DNA from: Bog-756 sp963737625
Lineage (GTDB): Bacteria > Actinomycetota > Acidimicrobiia > Acidimicrobiales > RAAP-2
DNA: 64,000 nt
Assembly (NCBI GenBank): GCA_963737625.1
Contig: CAVTTK010000001.1
Coordinates: 372,001-436,000, forward strand
Direction: 5' to 3'
Below, piece by piece: positions 7,876-15,255 of this stretch. The translations under genes were made by a program, and so were the position numbers. The notes under the pieces are model-generated. The model searched no databases. It was not told where the DNA came from and saw only the letters and a program-made list of their open reading frames with translations. The first letter of the stretch is position 1; each line of letters begins with the position of its first letter.

Positions 7876-8949
7876 TCAGGCCATTGAGTCGAGCTCGGCG
7901 GAGGCGTCCTGCTCGCTGGCCAACTTGGCGAACACCATGATCCCCTGGCTGGTGGGCCGGGTGGAGAGCACGGTGACCACCACCATCCCCTGGTCGATGA
8001 GGTGGGTGGCGTCATTGACCACCACCATGTCTCCGTCGGGCAGGTAGCCGATGGCCTGTCGGGGCTGACGGCCCTCGCGGATGAGCTCCACCTCGAACCG
8101 CTCACCGGGCAGGTGGTCGGGGCTGAGGTCATGGGCCACCTCGCGAAGGTCGACCACGGCGACGTCCCATCGTGTCGCCTCGTCGACCACGGCACTCGAG
8201 CACGTTCCGATGCGGAGTCCCACTCGCCGGGCCACGGTGAGCAGCTTGATGACCATGTCGTCTACCTCAGGGACCTCGTCCCGAGCCAGGTGTACCGGCA
8301 CGCCCAACTCGCGGAGGGCCTCGATCGACTCGAGTCCCCGGCGGGCCCGACGTGAACTCACCGGGTCGGGTGCCTCGGCCACCGCCTGAAGGTGATCGAT
8401 GACGAACTGGGGGATGACCAGGCCTCCCGGTAGCAGCCCGTTGCGGCCGAGCACCATCAGGTACCGGTCCATGACCCCCGAGCCGTCGACCAGTAGGGCA
8501 TGGCCCTGGGGCGGCGCAGGCTGGGGGGCCAGAATGCGCGACAGGCCGGCCGCGGCGATGATCTGGCGTCCCTTGATGGACCCGAGCCTCCAGCCGAGGG
8601 TGGCCAGGACCCAGGAGACCACCGCCATGATGAGCAGGGTGAAGCCCGAACGGGCCAGGAGCAGGATGGGCAGTCCAATCACCAGACCGAGCAGCATGCC
8701 TGTGGTGGCGATGATCGAGGCGGCAAAGATCTCTCCGGGGGGCGTGTTGCGGAACATGAACACGGCCCGTTGGAGTCCCCGGTCGGCCAGTCGTCCACCT
8801 ACGCCGCCCAGCACATAGGTGATCGCCGCGCCCAGGAGCAGCCCGATGATCGGGGCATGGGGACTGGTCTGGGTATGACGGCCGATCTCGAATCCGGCCG
8901 CCGATCCGGCCAGTACGAACAGGAGGCGGAACCCCTCGACGAAGATCAT
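7876..8949 (-). CDS. Membrane PIN/TRAM-domain protein (YacL-like putative RNase)
   Basis: A 357-residue protein. About 140 N-terminal residues form four hydrophobic segments, including GLLLGAAITYVLGGVGG and MLLGLVIGLPILLL. They are followed by a PIN domain with acidic residues in LLVDGSGVMD, VDDMVIK and VAVVDLREVA, then a C-terminal TRAM domain (QAIGYLPDGDMVVVND and onward). This is the architecture of Bacillus YacL and actinobacterial PIN/TRAM proteins. Those are predicted membrane-bound ribonucleases, with TRAM binding RNA. It is transcribed alone and converges on pntB. Confidence 0.85.
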   Translation of the reverse strand: MIFVEGFRLLFVLAGSAAGFEIGRHTQTSPHAPIIGLLLGAAITYVLGGVGGRLADRGLQRAVFMFRNTPPGEIFAASIIATTGMLLGLVIGLPILLLARSGFTLLIMAVVSWVLATLGWRLGSIKGRQIIAAAGLSRILAPQPAPPQGHALLVDGSGVMDRYLMVLGRNGLLPGGLVIPQFVIDHLQAVAEAPDPVSSRRARRGLESIEALRELGVPVHLARDEVPEVDDMVIKLLTVARRVGLRIGTCSSAVVDEATRWDVAVVDLREVAHDLSPDHLPGERFEVELIREGRQPRQAIGYLPDGDMVVVNDATHLIDQGMVVVTVLSTRPTSQGIMVFAKLASEQDASAELDSMA

Positions 8950-9131
8950 GAGGTCACCGTCCCGTTCGGTACATGTGGATGGAGAACGACGTCATTGTGC
9001 CCAGTCTGGTTTCGCCACGGAACGATGACCCGCACGGTAATTGTCGGAATGCCGAGGTAAACCTTTAGTTACGCCCCTTTCCTAGCGGTTCCGTGTGCTT
9101 TAGAGTGGGGCCGTTGATGCCGAGAACTTCC

Positions 9132-9159
9132 TTGTGCCTGGCATAAAACCGCATATAGT
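9132..9159 (+). promoter_or_regulatory. Candidate sigma-A-type promoter upstream of the GH18 gene
   Basis: TTGTGC (9132-9137) and TATAGT (9154-9159) are separated by 16 bp, a good match to a vegetative promoter. The expected start of transcription is near 9166. Either a TTG at 9166 is used without a leader, or the ATG at 9241 is used with a leader of about 75 nt. Confidence 0.45.
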
Positions 9160-9240
9160 GATACCTTGGCCACAGAGCGTGCGGTCGGCAAGAACCACCG
9201 CCGGCCATCACGACGGCAGGCACTCCCTGAAAAACCTCCC

Positions 9241-11448
9241 ATGAGACAATTCCGCCGCCCCTTCCACCGCGAGCGTCCCGAGGACGGTCCCACGCTGCAC
9301 GGAGCGATGGCCGTGGCCCCCGGAGTCGTCGCCACGCCTTCGTCCGGTGACGAACTGTCCCTCGCCTCCGGACCCCAGGTCGACCTGATAGCTACCGGCC
9401 TGGGGATCATCGCCGGCACGTCCGGCCCGGTTCCCCGGACGGTGCCGTCACTGACTCCCTGGTCCGAGGTGGTCGGTGCCGCGTCAACCGGGCTCGCCGA
9501 ACTGCCCGACGGGTCCGAGGGCCATGTGGTCGAGGTGGAGCTGGTCGCCGCGAGTGAGCTCGCGGGAGCCGTCCCGACCCGCTACGTCCTCTCCGCTGAC
9601 GACGCCGATCAATTTCTGTCCGCCGTCAGCGCCGGGGCCGCAGGAGTGGGGGCATCGCCATCGCCGGCGGCGGCCCCAGCAGTTCCGGCCGGCCTGGCCG
9701 TGGCCTGGGCTCTGGCCACCGGATGGGTCACCGCTCTGCGCTCACCGGAGGGGGATCCCCAGCACGGTCTGGGGGTCCGCCGGGTGGGACCACTGGTTGT
9801 CGGCCTGCTGGCCCTGGTCCTACTGGCCGGCAGCGGCCGGGGCTTCGAGTCCACCGCCGGAGGGGTGTCCCCGGGGTCGGCGCCGTTGCATGTCCAGGAC
9901 GTGGGCAACGGGCTGCAGGCCTCGCGCGTCCATGCCACTGTCGATCTGCCCGCGGCCACGTCGACCCCGGCACCGGCTCCACCCTCGCTGGCCTCGTCGG
10001 CGCCACTCCAGTCCCATGAGATCTTCGGCTACGCCCCGTACTGGACGTTGCCCCAGTCGAGCGGGTTCGACGTCAAGGATCTGACCACGCTGGCGTACTT
10101 CAGCGTGGACGCCAATGCCAACGGAACCCTCAACCAGAGCGGTGCCGGGTGGAACGGCTACGAGAGCCAGGACCTGGTGAATCTGGTCACCCGGTCCCAC
10201 GCCGCCGGCGATCGGGTGGTGCTGACCGTGACATGTTTCAGCCAGAGCTCGCTGGACGCCATCACCTCGGACCCGAATGCTCCGGCCACCTTGTCCGCGG
10301 CCTTGATCGCCGCGGTGTCGGCCAAGAACCTCGACGGGGTCAATTTCGACTTCGAGGGCGAAGGGAGTGCCGACCGTAACGGGCTGACCTCCTTGATCAC
10401 CCAGGTCTCCAATGCCCTGCACGCGGCCAATCCCCACTGGCAGGTCACCATGGCCACGTACGCCAGCGCCGCCGGCGACGGCGCCGGCTTCTACAACGTG
10501 GCTGCCCTGGCTCCCGCCCTGGACGGGTTCTTCGTCATGGCCTATGACATGAACAACCGGTCGTCCCCCAGCCCCACCGCTCCGCTGGTCGGCGGGGGGT
10601 TCAACGACACCGAGGCCCTCCAGCAGTTCACCGCGGTGGTCCCGGCTTCGAAGGTCATCCTCGGTGTGCCCTACTACGGCTACGACTGGCCCACCACCGA
10701 CGGAACCAATACGGCACAGGCCACGGGTGGTGAGTCACCGCTCAGCTACGGGGTCATCGCCGCCTCCGGCCATCCCACTTACTGGGACCCCACGACCCAG
10801 ACCCCCTGGACTGCGTACCAGGTCGGGTCACAGTGGCATGAGACGTACTTCGACGATCCGACATCGCTGGCCCTGAAGGCCCAGGTGGCCAACTCGTTCC
10901 ACATCGCCGGACTGGGTATCTGGGCCCTGGGCATGGACGGGAATGATCCGGCCGACCTGGCGGCGCTGCTGGGCAACGCCCCTCCGGCCAAGGATTACCA
11001 GACCGGACCGACCGTCACGCTGCCGCCGGGTACCGGCTTCGCCACCTCGGCGGTGTGGAATCTGGCCACGGTCCCGCTCACGCCGGTCACGCCACCGGCC
11101 TCCACGGGTGCTGCCCAGTTTGTCGGGACAGTGACGAATCTGTCTACGACCGCTCCGGCGCTGGCTTGCCTGCAGAATGGGCCGCCCCTCAACGTGTGGA
11201 CCTTCTCCAACATGCCCGGGGTTGACGTGGTGATCGCCCAACCTCCGAACGACTGCGCCCAGGCCCTGTTCTCGTTCGTGCCTCCACCGACGACGCCCCC
11301 TACCACCACGACCACAACCACGCCGCCGCCTCCCCCCACTACCACGACCCCGCCTCCGCCTCCGCCTCCGACCACGTCGACCACTACCACCACGACCACC
11401 GAGACTCCCTCAACCACGACGACCCCGACCACCATGCCCGGATCGTGA
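9241..11448 (+). CDS. Membrane-anchored glycoside hydrolase family 18 protein
   Basis: About 735 residues. An N-terminal region of roughly 180 residues is followed by one hydrophobic segment (VVGLLALVLLAG). The GH18 barrel then starts at EIFGYAPYWTLPQ and has the active-site strand LDGVNFDFEGE, with D365, D370 and the catalytic acid E372. The Asn at 368 matches the YaaH/SleL-like peptidoglycan hydrolases better than true chitinases. The last 55 residues (from about 681) are a Thr/Pro-rich tail, probably a wall-spanning linker. A likely role is cleavage of N-acetylglucosamine polymers or peptidoglycan outside the membrane. The frame is open to a TTG at 9166, so the start is uncertain; neither start has a clear ribosome-binding site. 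Confidence 0.82.
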   Translation: MRQFRRPFHRERPEDGPTLHGAMAVAPGVVATPSSGDELSLASGPQVDLIATGLGIIAGTSGPVPRTVPSLTPWSEVVGAASTGLAELPDGSEGHVVEVELVAASELAGAVPTRYVLSADDADQFLSAVSAGAAGVGASPSPAAAPAVPAGLAVAWALATGWVTALRSPEGDPQHGLGVRRVGPLVVGLLALVLLAGSGRGFESTAGGVSPGSAPLHVQDVGNGLQASRVHATVDLPAATSTPAPAPPSLASSAPLQSHEIFGYAPYWTLPQSSGFDVKDLTTLAYFSVDANANGTLNQSGAGWNGYESQDLVNLVTRSHAAGDRVVLTVTCFSQSSLDAITSDPNAPATLSAALIAAVSAKNLDGVNFDFEGEGSADRNGLTSLITQVSNALHAANPHWQVTMATYASAAGDGAGFYNVAALAPALDGFFVMAYDMNNRSSPSPTAPLVGGGFNDTEALQQFTAVVPASKVILGVPYYGYDWPTTDGTNTAQATGGESPLSYGVIAASGHPTYWDPTTQTPWTAYQVGSQWHETYFDDPTSLALKAQVANSFHIAGLGIWALGMDGNDPADLAALLGNAPPAKDYQTGPTVTLPPGTGFATSAVWNLATVPLTPVTPPASTGAAQFVGTVTNLSTTAPALACLQNGPPLNVWTFSNMPGVDVVIAQPPNDCAQALFSFVPPPTTPPTTTTTTTPPPPPTTTTPPPPPPPTTSTTTTTTTETPSTTTTPTTMPGS

Positions 11449-11582
11449 GGACCGCCAGCCGGTCGGGGTCGAGCGCGGTCATGTCCGTGCTCGGGCCTTA
11501 CCGCGACCTGGGTGGGCAGGTCGAGCTGAGCACCCGGCTGGGCCGTCACCGGGTGATGGGCGGCTAATCTCTTGCGACATCC

Positions 11583-11655
11583 GGGGGTGTAGCTCAGCTG
11601 GTAGAGCGCTACGTTCGCAATGTAGAGGCCGAGGGTTCGAGTCCCTTCACCTCCA
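11583..11655 (+). tRNA. tRNA-Ala (anticodon CGC)
   Basis: The full cloverleaf can be folded by hand. The acceptor GGGGGTG pairs with CACCTCC and includes the G3-U70 wobble that defines alanine tRNAs. The D arm is GCTC...GAGC, the anticodon stem is CTACG/TGTAG around loop TTCGCAA (anticodon CGC, reading GCG), and the T arm is GAGGG/CCCTT around TTCGAGT. The CCA end is not encoded. Its 3' half is duplicated twice downstream, so it is the attachment site of an integrated element. Confidence 0.95.
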
Positions 11656-11656
11656 C
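11612..11656 (+). repeat. Attachment core copy 1 (inside tRNA-Ala)
   Basis: This 45-bp stretch runs from the anticodon arm to one base beyond the tRNA 3' end. It is identical to 14614-14658. It is the intact, functional tRNA copy and probably the attL-type end. Confidence 0.8.
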
Positions 11657-11824
11657 TGAAAGTCCTGTTCAGGGGCGAAAAGTGGAAGTCCCGATCACCG
11701 ATGAGCGCTACGTCCGAAGAGTAGCTGGCGACCTGCAGACGCACCGGGGTTCCTGACGAACCACCAGTTCACCGGCCAACAGGGCATCCTGTCTTCCGGC
11801 ATCGGGAACACATGGGCAGGTGTA

Positions 11825-11841
11825 GGACTCAACAGGACTCA
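11825..11841 (+). repeat. Paired GGACTCA repeat, copy 1
   Basis: GGACTCAACAGGACTCA is two direct 10-bp units. The same pair occurs at 12983-13002 and 14493-14512. Here it lies 168 bp downstream of the tRNA core, on the other side of a core compared with the other two, which is what arm-type sites of an integrated element would show. Confidence 0.5.
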
Positions 11842-11902
11842 GATGCCTGATCGGGACCGGCACTTTCGGGCTCTGTGCAATCGCCGGTCCGGAGTTTGGG
11901 GC

Positions 11903-12588
11903 TCAGTGCCCGAGGTCCATTCCAGTATCTCGAGCCTTACTTCGCTGCGCTGATCGTTCCTCTGGCGAACTCAGCTCGAATGCACCCGTCCGCCACACCT
12001 GCACCCGATGCTGGAGTTCCTCGAACCGAACATCGTCGATTGGGAACTCGTCCCGCCGAAGACGTGGAAAGCGATCCAACATCTCGGTGAAGACGACCGG
12101 GCTGAAGCCACGGTCCTTCTCGCGAGCCAGTTCGAAGAGACGGGTGAGGCCAAAGCGAGGCTCGATAGACATGAGATCGACGTAGTCGCGGGCCTCCGCC
12201 CTGCCAAACACGGCGAGCACCTTGTCGGCAGCGAGTTCCTCGGATGAGAGGAGGTCGAAGCCCGGACCTGCCTCCGTGGGGAAGAGCCGGGCGTCGCTCG
12301 CCAGGTCCACCTCCGTTCGATCGAGTTCGTCCGCGACGACAAGCGCGTGAATCCCGGGCTGTCGATCAGCCGATCGACTTGGAATCCGGCCTGCTGGAGC
12401 GCTGACTCCGCCGCGGGAACCAAGTGGTCCACAGCATCGGCACTGGTGCCGAAGAAGTCCAGGTCCCGAGTCGCTCGCTCCACGTCGCCACGGACAATGA
12501 GCGCAGCACCACCGGCGAGCGCAAAATCCTCGGCTTCTACGAGCCCAGCAATGATTCTCGCAACTCGAAGCTGGAGGTCACTCAGCAC
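11903..12588 (-). pseudogene. AbiEii/AbiGii-type nucleotidyltransferase, frameshifted
   Basis: The first 80 codons from ATG 12588 read as a nucleotidyltransferase of the AbiEii toxin family. FALAGGAALIVRG is the Gly-Gly motif and RATRDLDFFG carries the metal-binding DxD. After GF near 12345 the similarity moves to another frame, which continues as VDLASDARLFP, ELAADKVLAVFGR and ARDYVDLMSI, typical of the family C-terminal half, ending at 11903. One frameshift therefore splits the gene. It may be decay or a sequencing error. In intact systems such enzymes are type IV toxins that nucleotidylate targets such as tRNA. The first codons overlap the upstream partner gene by 7 bp. Confidence 0.7.
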
Positions 12589-12917
12589 TCCGCCCGCGCT
12601 TTATCGTGGCGCAGGAACCACTCCTCCCACGTCCGTCGGACGGTTGGCGGGAGTACAAGCTCATCGAAGAGCTCGGCGAGTTCATCGGGGTCGACGTAGT
12701 GCCGTACGTCCGCCTCGGTACCCTCTCGGAGGACCTGCTCGTAGACGCGCAGCCGATCCCTACGCACAGCCATGTCGTACGCCACTACTGGATCACTCCA
12801 TCGCACATGAAACGGAAGCGTGATGGTCCCGGAGGCTGTTGGCTCCCAATCGAACGCGTCGGGGATCGCCACCGGACGAGCTGCGGGTCCGAGCGTCAGG
12901 CTGCGCGTTCGTGCCAT
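12582..12917 (-). CDS. Small partner protein of the AbiEii-like gene (putative antitoxin)
   Basis: A 111-residue protein from ATG 12917, rich in charged residues, with no recognised domain. It ends in an amphipathic segment (LPPTVRRTWEEWFLRHDKAR). Its stop overlaps the start of the nucleotidyltransferase gene, the usual layout of a two-gene toxin-antitoxin operon. The first 15 residues (TRSLTLGPAAR) resemble those of the small frame at 14426, so the 5' end belongs to the repeated module. A longer frame upstream to 13157 runs through the att core and is rejected. Antitoxin function is inferred only from position. Confidence 0.55.
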   Translation of the reverse strand: MARTRSLTLGPAARPVAIPDAFDWEPTASGTITLPFHVRWSDPVVAYDMAVRRDRLRVYEQVLREGTEADVRHYVDPDELAELFDELVLPPTVRRTWEEWFLRHDKARAEC

Positions 12918-12982
12918 CACCCCAAGTGTATGGCGGTAGCTCTGATCTCCCTGGCCAAATCGACCGTGCCAGTGGCGTGCTC

Positions 12983-13002
12983 GGGACTCAACGGGACTCA
13001 AC
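12983..13002 (+). repeat. Paired GGGACTCAAC repeat, copy 2
   Basis: Two direct copies of GGGACTCAAC in tandem. The pair ends 102 bp before the degenerate core at 13105, almost the same spacing as copy 3. Probable remnant arm-type recombinase site. Confidence 0.5.
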
Positions 13003-13104
13003 TGCTGCCCGATGGTGCCCTTTCTTGCCCTTCGGTGCACCTCGTCGACCAAAGTGGCCTGGGACTCGACGAGAAATCCCAGGCCAGGGAGGTGCCTCCG
13101 TTCC

Positions 13105-13150
13105 GTTCGTACCGTAGGGGCCGAGGGTTCGAGCCTTTTCATTTCGAGCG
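13105..13150 (+). repeat. Attachment core copy 2 (degenerate)
   Basis: It retains CGTTCG, GTAGGGGCCGAGGGTTCGAG and a CTTTTCA end, but differs from the tRNA at about a dozen positions, including the anticodon-arm part. It cannot fold as a tRNA 3' half. It lies between a minus-strand gene start and the nuclease start, just like copy 3. Confidence 0.6.
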
Positions 13151-13323
13151 AAACCAATCCTTGCGGGACACGGGTTCTGACCCTCGCACGGCGCGCTGCC
13201 CGACCGCCGTCTACGGTCGTGGCTCATGCCGGTGGAGGTCCTGTCGATTGAGCTCAATGAGGAGCGTGGCCGGATCGCCGGCGAGTTGTCGGCCGGCGGG
13301 GGAAAGCTCACTTGGTGGTGTCG

Positions 13324-14295
13324 ATGACTGAACTGCTGATCGTCAGCAACCCCGACCCCGATTCACGCCTGCCCTACCTGATGCGGATTCCGCTGGGCGA
13401 CGGGCTGGTGTTCCGTACCGCTGGCACGTGGCCGCGGACAAAGGCGCTGTTCTGTTACCCGGTTGCCATAGACGAGTGGCCCAGCCAGCCCGAGATCGTG
13501 GAGCAAGTCCCGGTGCGCTCGTGTGTGCGCCGCGGCGCGTCGATCGACCTCGTACTCGCTCGCGGCAGGGAGAACCGTTCGCAGCTGGTGTTCACCACCG
13601 CTCGTGGCCGAGATGCGGTGTTCTGGCAGTCTCCACGCACTCGGAAGCAAGCCCGACCGAATGTACGGGTCCCGACCGCTCGCGCTGGTGGCATCGGCGA
13701 CCTACAGATCATCGTCGACTCCCGGGAGCGCTACGCCTACCGCTTCTCCGACCAGCAAGTCCACACCATCAAGAGGTCGCTTCCCTGCGGCGACTACGGC
13801 CTGGAACTCGATGGCCGGCTGGTTGCAGCAGTGGAACGCAAATCGCTACCCGACCTCGTCTCCAGCCTGACTAACGGCACGCTGCGTTTCGCCATCGCCG
13901 AAATGGCCTCCTTGCCGCGTGCTGCCCTGGCGGTCGAGGAGCGCTATTCGCAGGTCTACAAGCTCGAACGCATCCGCCCGGCTGTTGTTGCTGACGGACT
14001 CGCCGAACTGCAGGTCCGCTGGCCTGGCGTACCGATTGTGTTCTGCGAGACTCGCCCACTTGCCGAAGAGTGGACCTACCGTTATCTCGCAGCAGCCCAC
14101 GCCTGGGCGAGGAGTGAATCCGCCGCCGCCGCCCGCATCGGCGTCGAATCTGCCGATCGGGGCGTGCCGGCGATATCCGAACCTTCTACGAGTGAGGTTC
14201 GAGCGTGGGCCCGCTCCGTGGGGCTGCCCGTCGCCAGGCAAGGCCGACTACGACCCGAGATCATTCAGGCCTGGTCCGACGCGCACCGGCCGTAG
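13324..14295 (+). CDS. ERCC4-domain nuclease fused to a C-terminal Lsr2-type DNA-binding domain
   Basis: A 323-residue protein. Residues 1-120 form an N-terminal domain that I do not recognise (MTELLIVSNPDPDSRLPYLM and onward). Residues about 128-245 are an XPF/ERCC4-type nuclease, with IIVDSRE (D132, E135), GDYGLE (D157) and the hallmark VERK (E171-R172-K173). Residues about 288-323 match the C-terminal domain of Lsr2 (VRAWARSVGLPVARQGRLRP), which reads AT-rich minor grooves. All nuclease residues appear intact. ATG 13324 is preferred over TTG 13312 because the truncated second copy shows the same start. Located in the tRNA-Ala island, it may act on xenogeneic AT-rich DNA or on element transfer (inference). 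Confidence 0.85.
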   Translation: MTELLIVSNPDPDSRLPYLMRIPLGDGLVFRTAGTWPRTKALFCYPVAIDEWPSQPEIVEQVPVRSCVRRGASIDLVLARGRENRSQLVFTTARGRDAVFWQSPRTRKQARPNVRVPTARAGGIGDLQIIVDSRERYAYRFSDQQVHTIKRSLPCGDYGLELDGRLVAAVERKSLPDLVSSLTNGTLRFAIAEMASLPRAALAVEERYSQVYKLERIRPAVVADGLAELQVRWPGVPIVFCETRPLAEEWTYRYLAAAHAWARSESAAAARIGVESADRGVPAISEPSTSEVRAWARSVGLPVARQGRLRPEIIQAWSDAHRP

Positions 14296-14426
14296 GAACG
14301 TTGTGTTGGGGCGCTCTGGTCGACACCATGTTGCCGCCCCCGCTCCCTCAGCGCTTTGAGAGCGTCGGTGGGTATCTCCGCCCGCCGAGCTGCCGAGCCG
14401 AGAGTGAGGCCGCGCGTTCCCCCCAT
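14265..14426 (-). pseudogene. Small ORF, probable 5' remnant of the module-1 minus-strand gene
   Basis: A frame of about 53 residues beginning MGGTRGLTLGSAARR, similar to the first residues of the protein starting at 12917 (TRSLTLGPAAR), then diverging. It occupies the same place relative to the paired repeat and the core. It overlaps the end of the nuclease gene on the opposite strand. It is probably a remnant produced by module duplication, but a short expressed protein cannot be excluded. Confidence 0.3.
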
Positions 14427-14492
14427 TTGCTCCAAGTCTACCGCGATAGCTCTGATCTCCCTGGTCACATCGACCGTGCCAGTGATGTGCTC

Positions 14493-14512
14493 GGGACTCA
14501 ACAGGACTCAAC
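14493..14512 (+). repeat. Paired GGGACTCAAC repeat, copy 3
   Basis: GGGACTCAAC followed directly by AGGACTCAAC. The pair ends 101 bp before the exact core copy at 14614, matching the geometry of copy 2. Confidence 0.5.
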
Positions 14513-14613
14513 TCTTGCCCGACGGTGCACTTCCTCGCCCTTCGGTGCACCTCGCCAAGCAACGCGGCCAGGGAATCCCCGCGAAATCCCAGGTCAGGGA
14601 ACCACCGCAGCTC

Positions 14614-14658
14614 CGTTCGCAATGTAGAGGCCGAGGGTTCGAGTCCCTTCACCTCCAC
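14614..14658 (+). repeat. Attachment core copy 3 (exact tRNA-Ala 3' duplicate)
   Basis: Identical over 45 bp to 11612-11656 inside tRNA-Ala. The 5' half of the tRNA is absent, so this is not a second tRNA gene. It is the direct repeat expected at the far junction of an element integrated in the tRNA 3' end. Confidence 0.8.
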
Positions 14659-14763
14659 GGAAAGCAACCCGTGCGGGATACATGTCGCTTGAGTTCGTTG
14701 AAGAGCGTGGCCGGGTCGCCGGCGAGTTGCCGGCCGGCGAGGGAAGGCCACTCGGCGGTGTCG

Positions 14764-14919
14764 ATGACTGAACTGCTGATCGTCCGCAATCCCGACCCCG
14801 AATCTCGCCTGCCCTACCTGATGCGGCTTCCGCTGGGCGACGGGCTGGTGTTTCGAACCGCTGGCACGTGGCCGCGCACCAAGGCACTGTTCTGTTACCC
14901 GGTTGCGATACGAACGTAG
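14764..14919 (+). pseudogene. Truncated second copy of the ERCC4-Lsr2 gene (N-terminal 51 codons)
   Basis: Forty-nine codons are nearly identical to the start of the gene at 13324 (MTELLIV, then LPYLMRLPLGDGLVFRT and TKALFCYPVAI). The match then ends abruptly and a stop follows two codons later. The nuclease and Lsr2 domains are gone. It follows core copy 3 just as the intact gene follows core copy 2, so it marks the start of a third unit that was later truncated, with higBA next to the break. Confidence 0.8.
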
Positions 14920-14934
14920 TTGAGAACGTCTCGA

Positions 14935-15246
14935 TCAGCTGGCGGCAGCGAGAGGCTCTATGTCCTTGAGGGTTTGCACGAGCCGATCCTTCTCTACTTC
15001 GAGGTCATAGTGGCCTTGAAGGTTCAACCAAAATCCGTCGCTCATCCCGAAGTACCGGGAAAGGCGTAACGCCGTATCAGCGCTGATCCGTCGGGTTCCA
15101 TGAACGATCTCGTTGATACGGCGGGCCGGAACTCCGATCGCTTGGGCCAGCCGGTACTGACTGATCCCCAGTGGCTCAAGGAAGTCCTCCATCAACATGG
15201 TCCCTGGGTGGACGGGGGCCATAATCGGGTTGTCGGTGTCGGTCAT
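14935..15246 (-). CDS. higA: HigA-family antitoxin (XRE helix-turn-helix)
   Basis: A 103-residue protein with the HigA pattern HPGTMLMEDFLEPLGIS, then an XRE helix-turn-helix (QYRLAQAIGVPARRINEIVHG) and RRISADTALRLSRYFG. It neutralises the HigB RNase and represses the operon by DNA binding (family knowledge). It lies 9 bp downstream of higB in the usual toxin-first order. It starts 16 bp after the truncated nuclease fragment on the opposite strand, at the outer edge of the tRNA-Ala island. Confidence 0.92.
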   Translation of the reverse strand: MTDTDNPIMAPVHPGTMLMEDFLEPLGISQYRLAQAIGVPARRINEIVHGTRRISADTALRLSRYFGMSDGFWLNLQGHYDLEVEKDRLVQTLKDIEPLAAAS

Positions 15247-15255
15247 AGTTTCTCC

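Larger units (their letters stand above)
11612..14658. mobile_element. tRNA-Ala-associated tandem island (two ~1.5-kb units)
   Basis: The 3' 45 bp of tRNA-Ala (11612-11656) recurs exactly at 14614-14658 and in degenerate form at 13105-13150. Start-to-start distances are 1493 and 1509 bp. Each downstream core is preceded, 101-102 bp earlier, by a paired GGACTCAAC repeat resembling integrase arm sites, and one such pair also lies 168 bp after the tRNA copy. Sequence around the second and third cores is also similar to each other: the end of a small minus-strand gene, the core, then the start of the nuclease gene. The cargo is toxin-like or nuclease genes. No recombinase gene is present, so it would be a non-autonomous or decayed element (inference). 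Confidence 0.75.

Noticed and set aside
8950..9131. Riboswitch upstream of the GH18 gene
   Set aside because: No recognisable c-di-AMP, cobalamin or other riboswitch core could be folded by eye.
11281..11430. Short tandem repeat (ACC/CCG-rich) as a microsatellite or CRISPR-like array
   Set aside because: It encodes the Thr/Pro-rich tail of the GH18 protein in frame; there are no spacers. No CRISPR array is seen in the window.
12582..13157. Extended 191-codon version of the small AbiEii partner
   Set aside because: The first 80 codons run through the degenerate attachment core and the paired repeat; the sequence resembles a real protein only from 12917.
14614..14658. A second tRNA gene
   Set aside because: Only the 3' half of tRNA-Ala is present; the acceptor 5' strand and D arm are missing.
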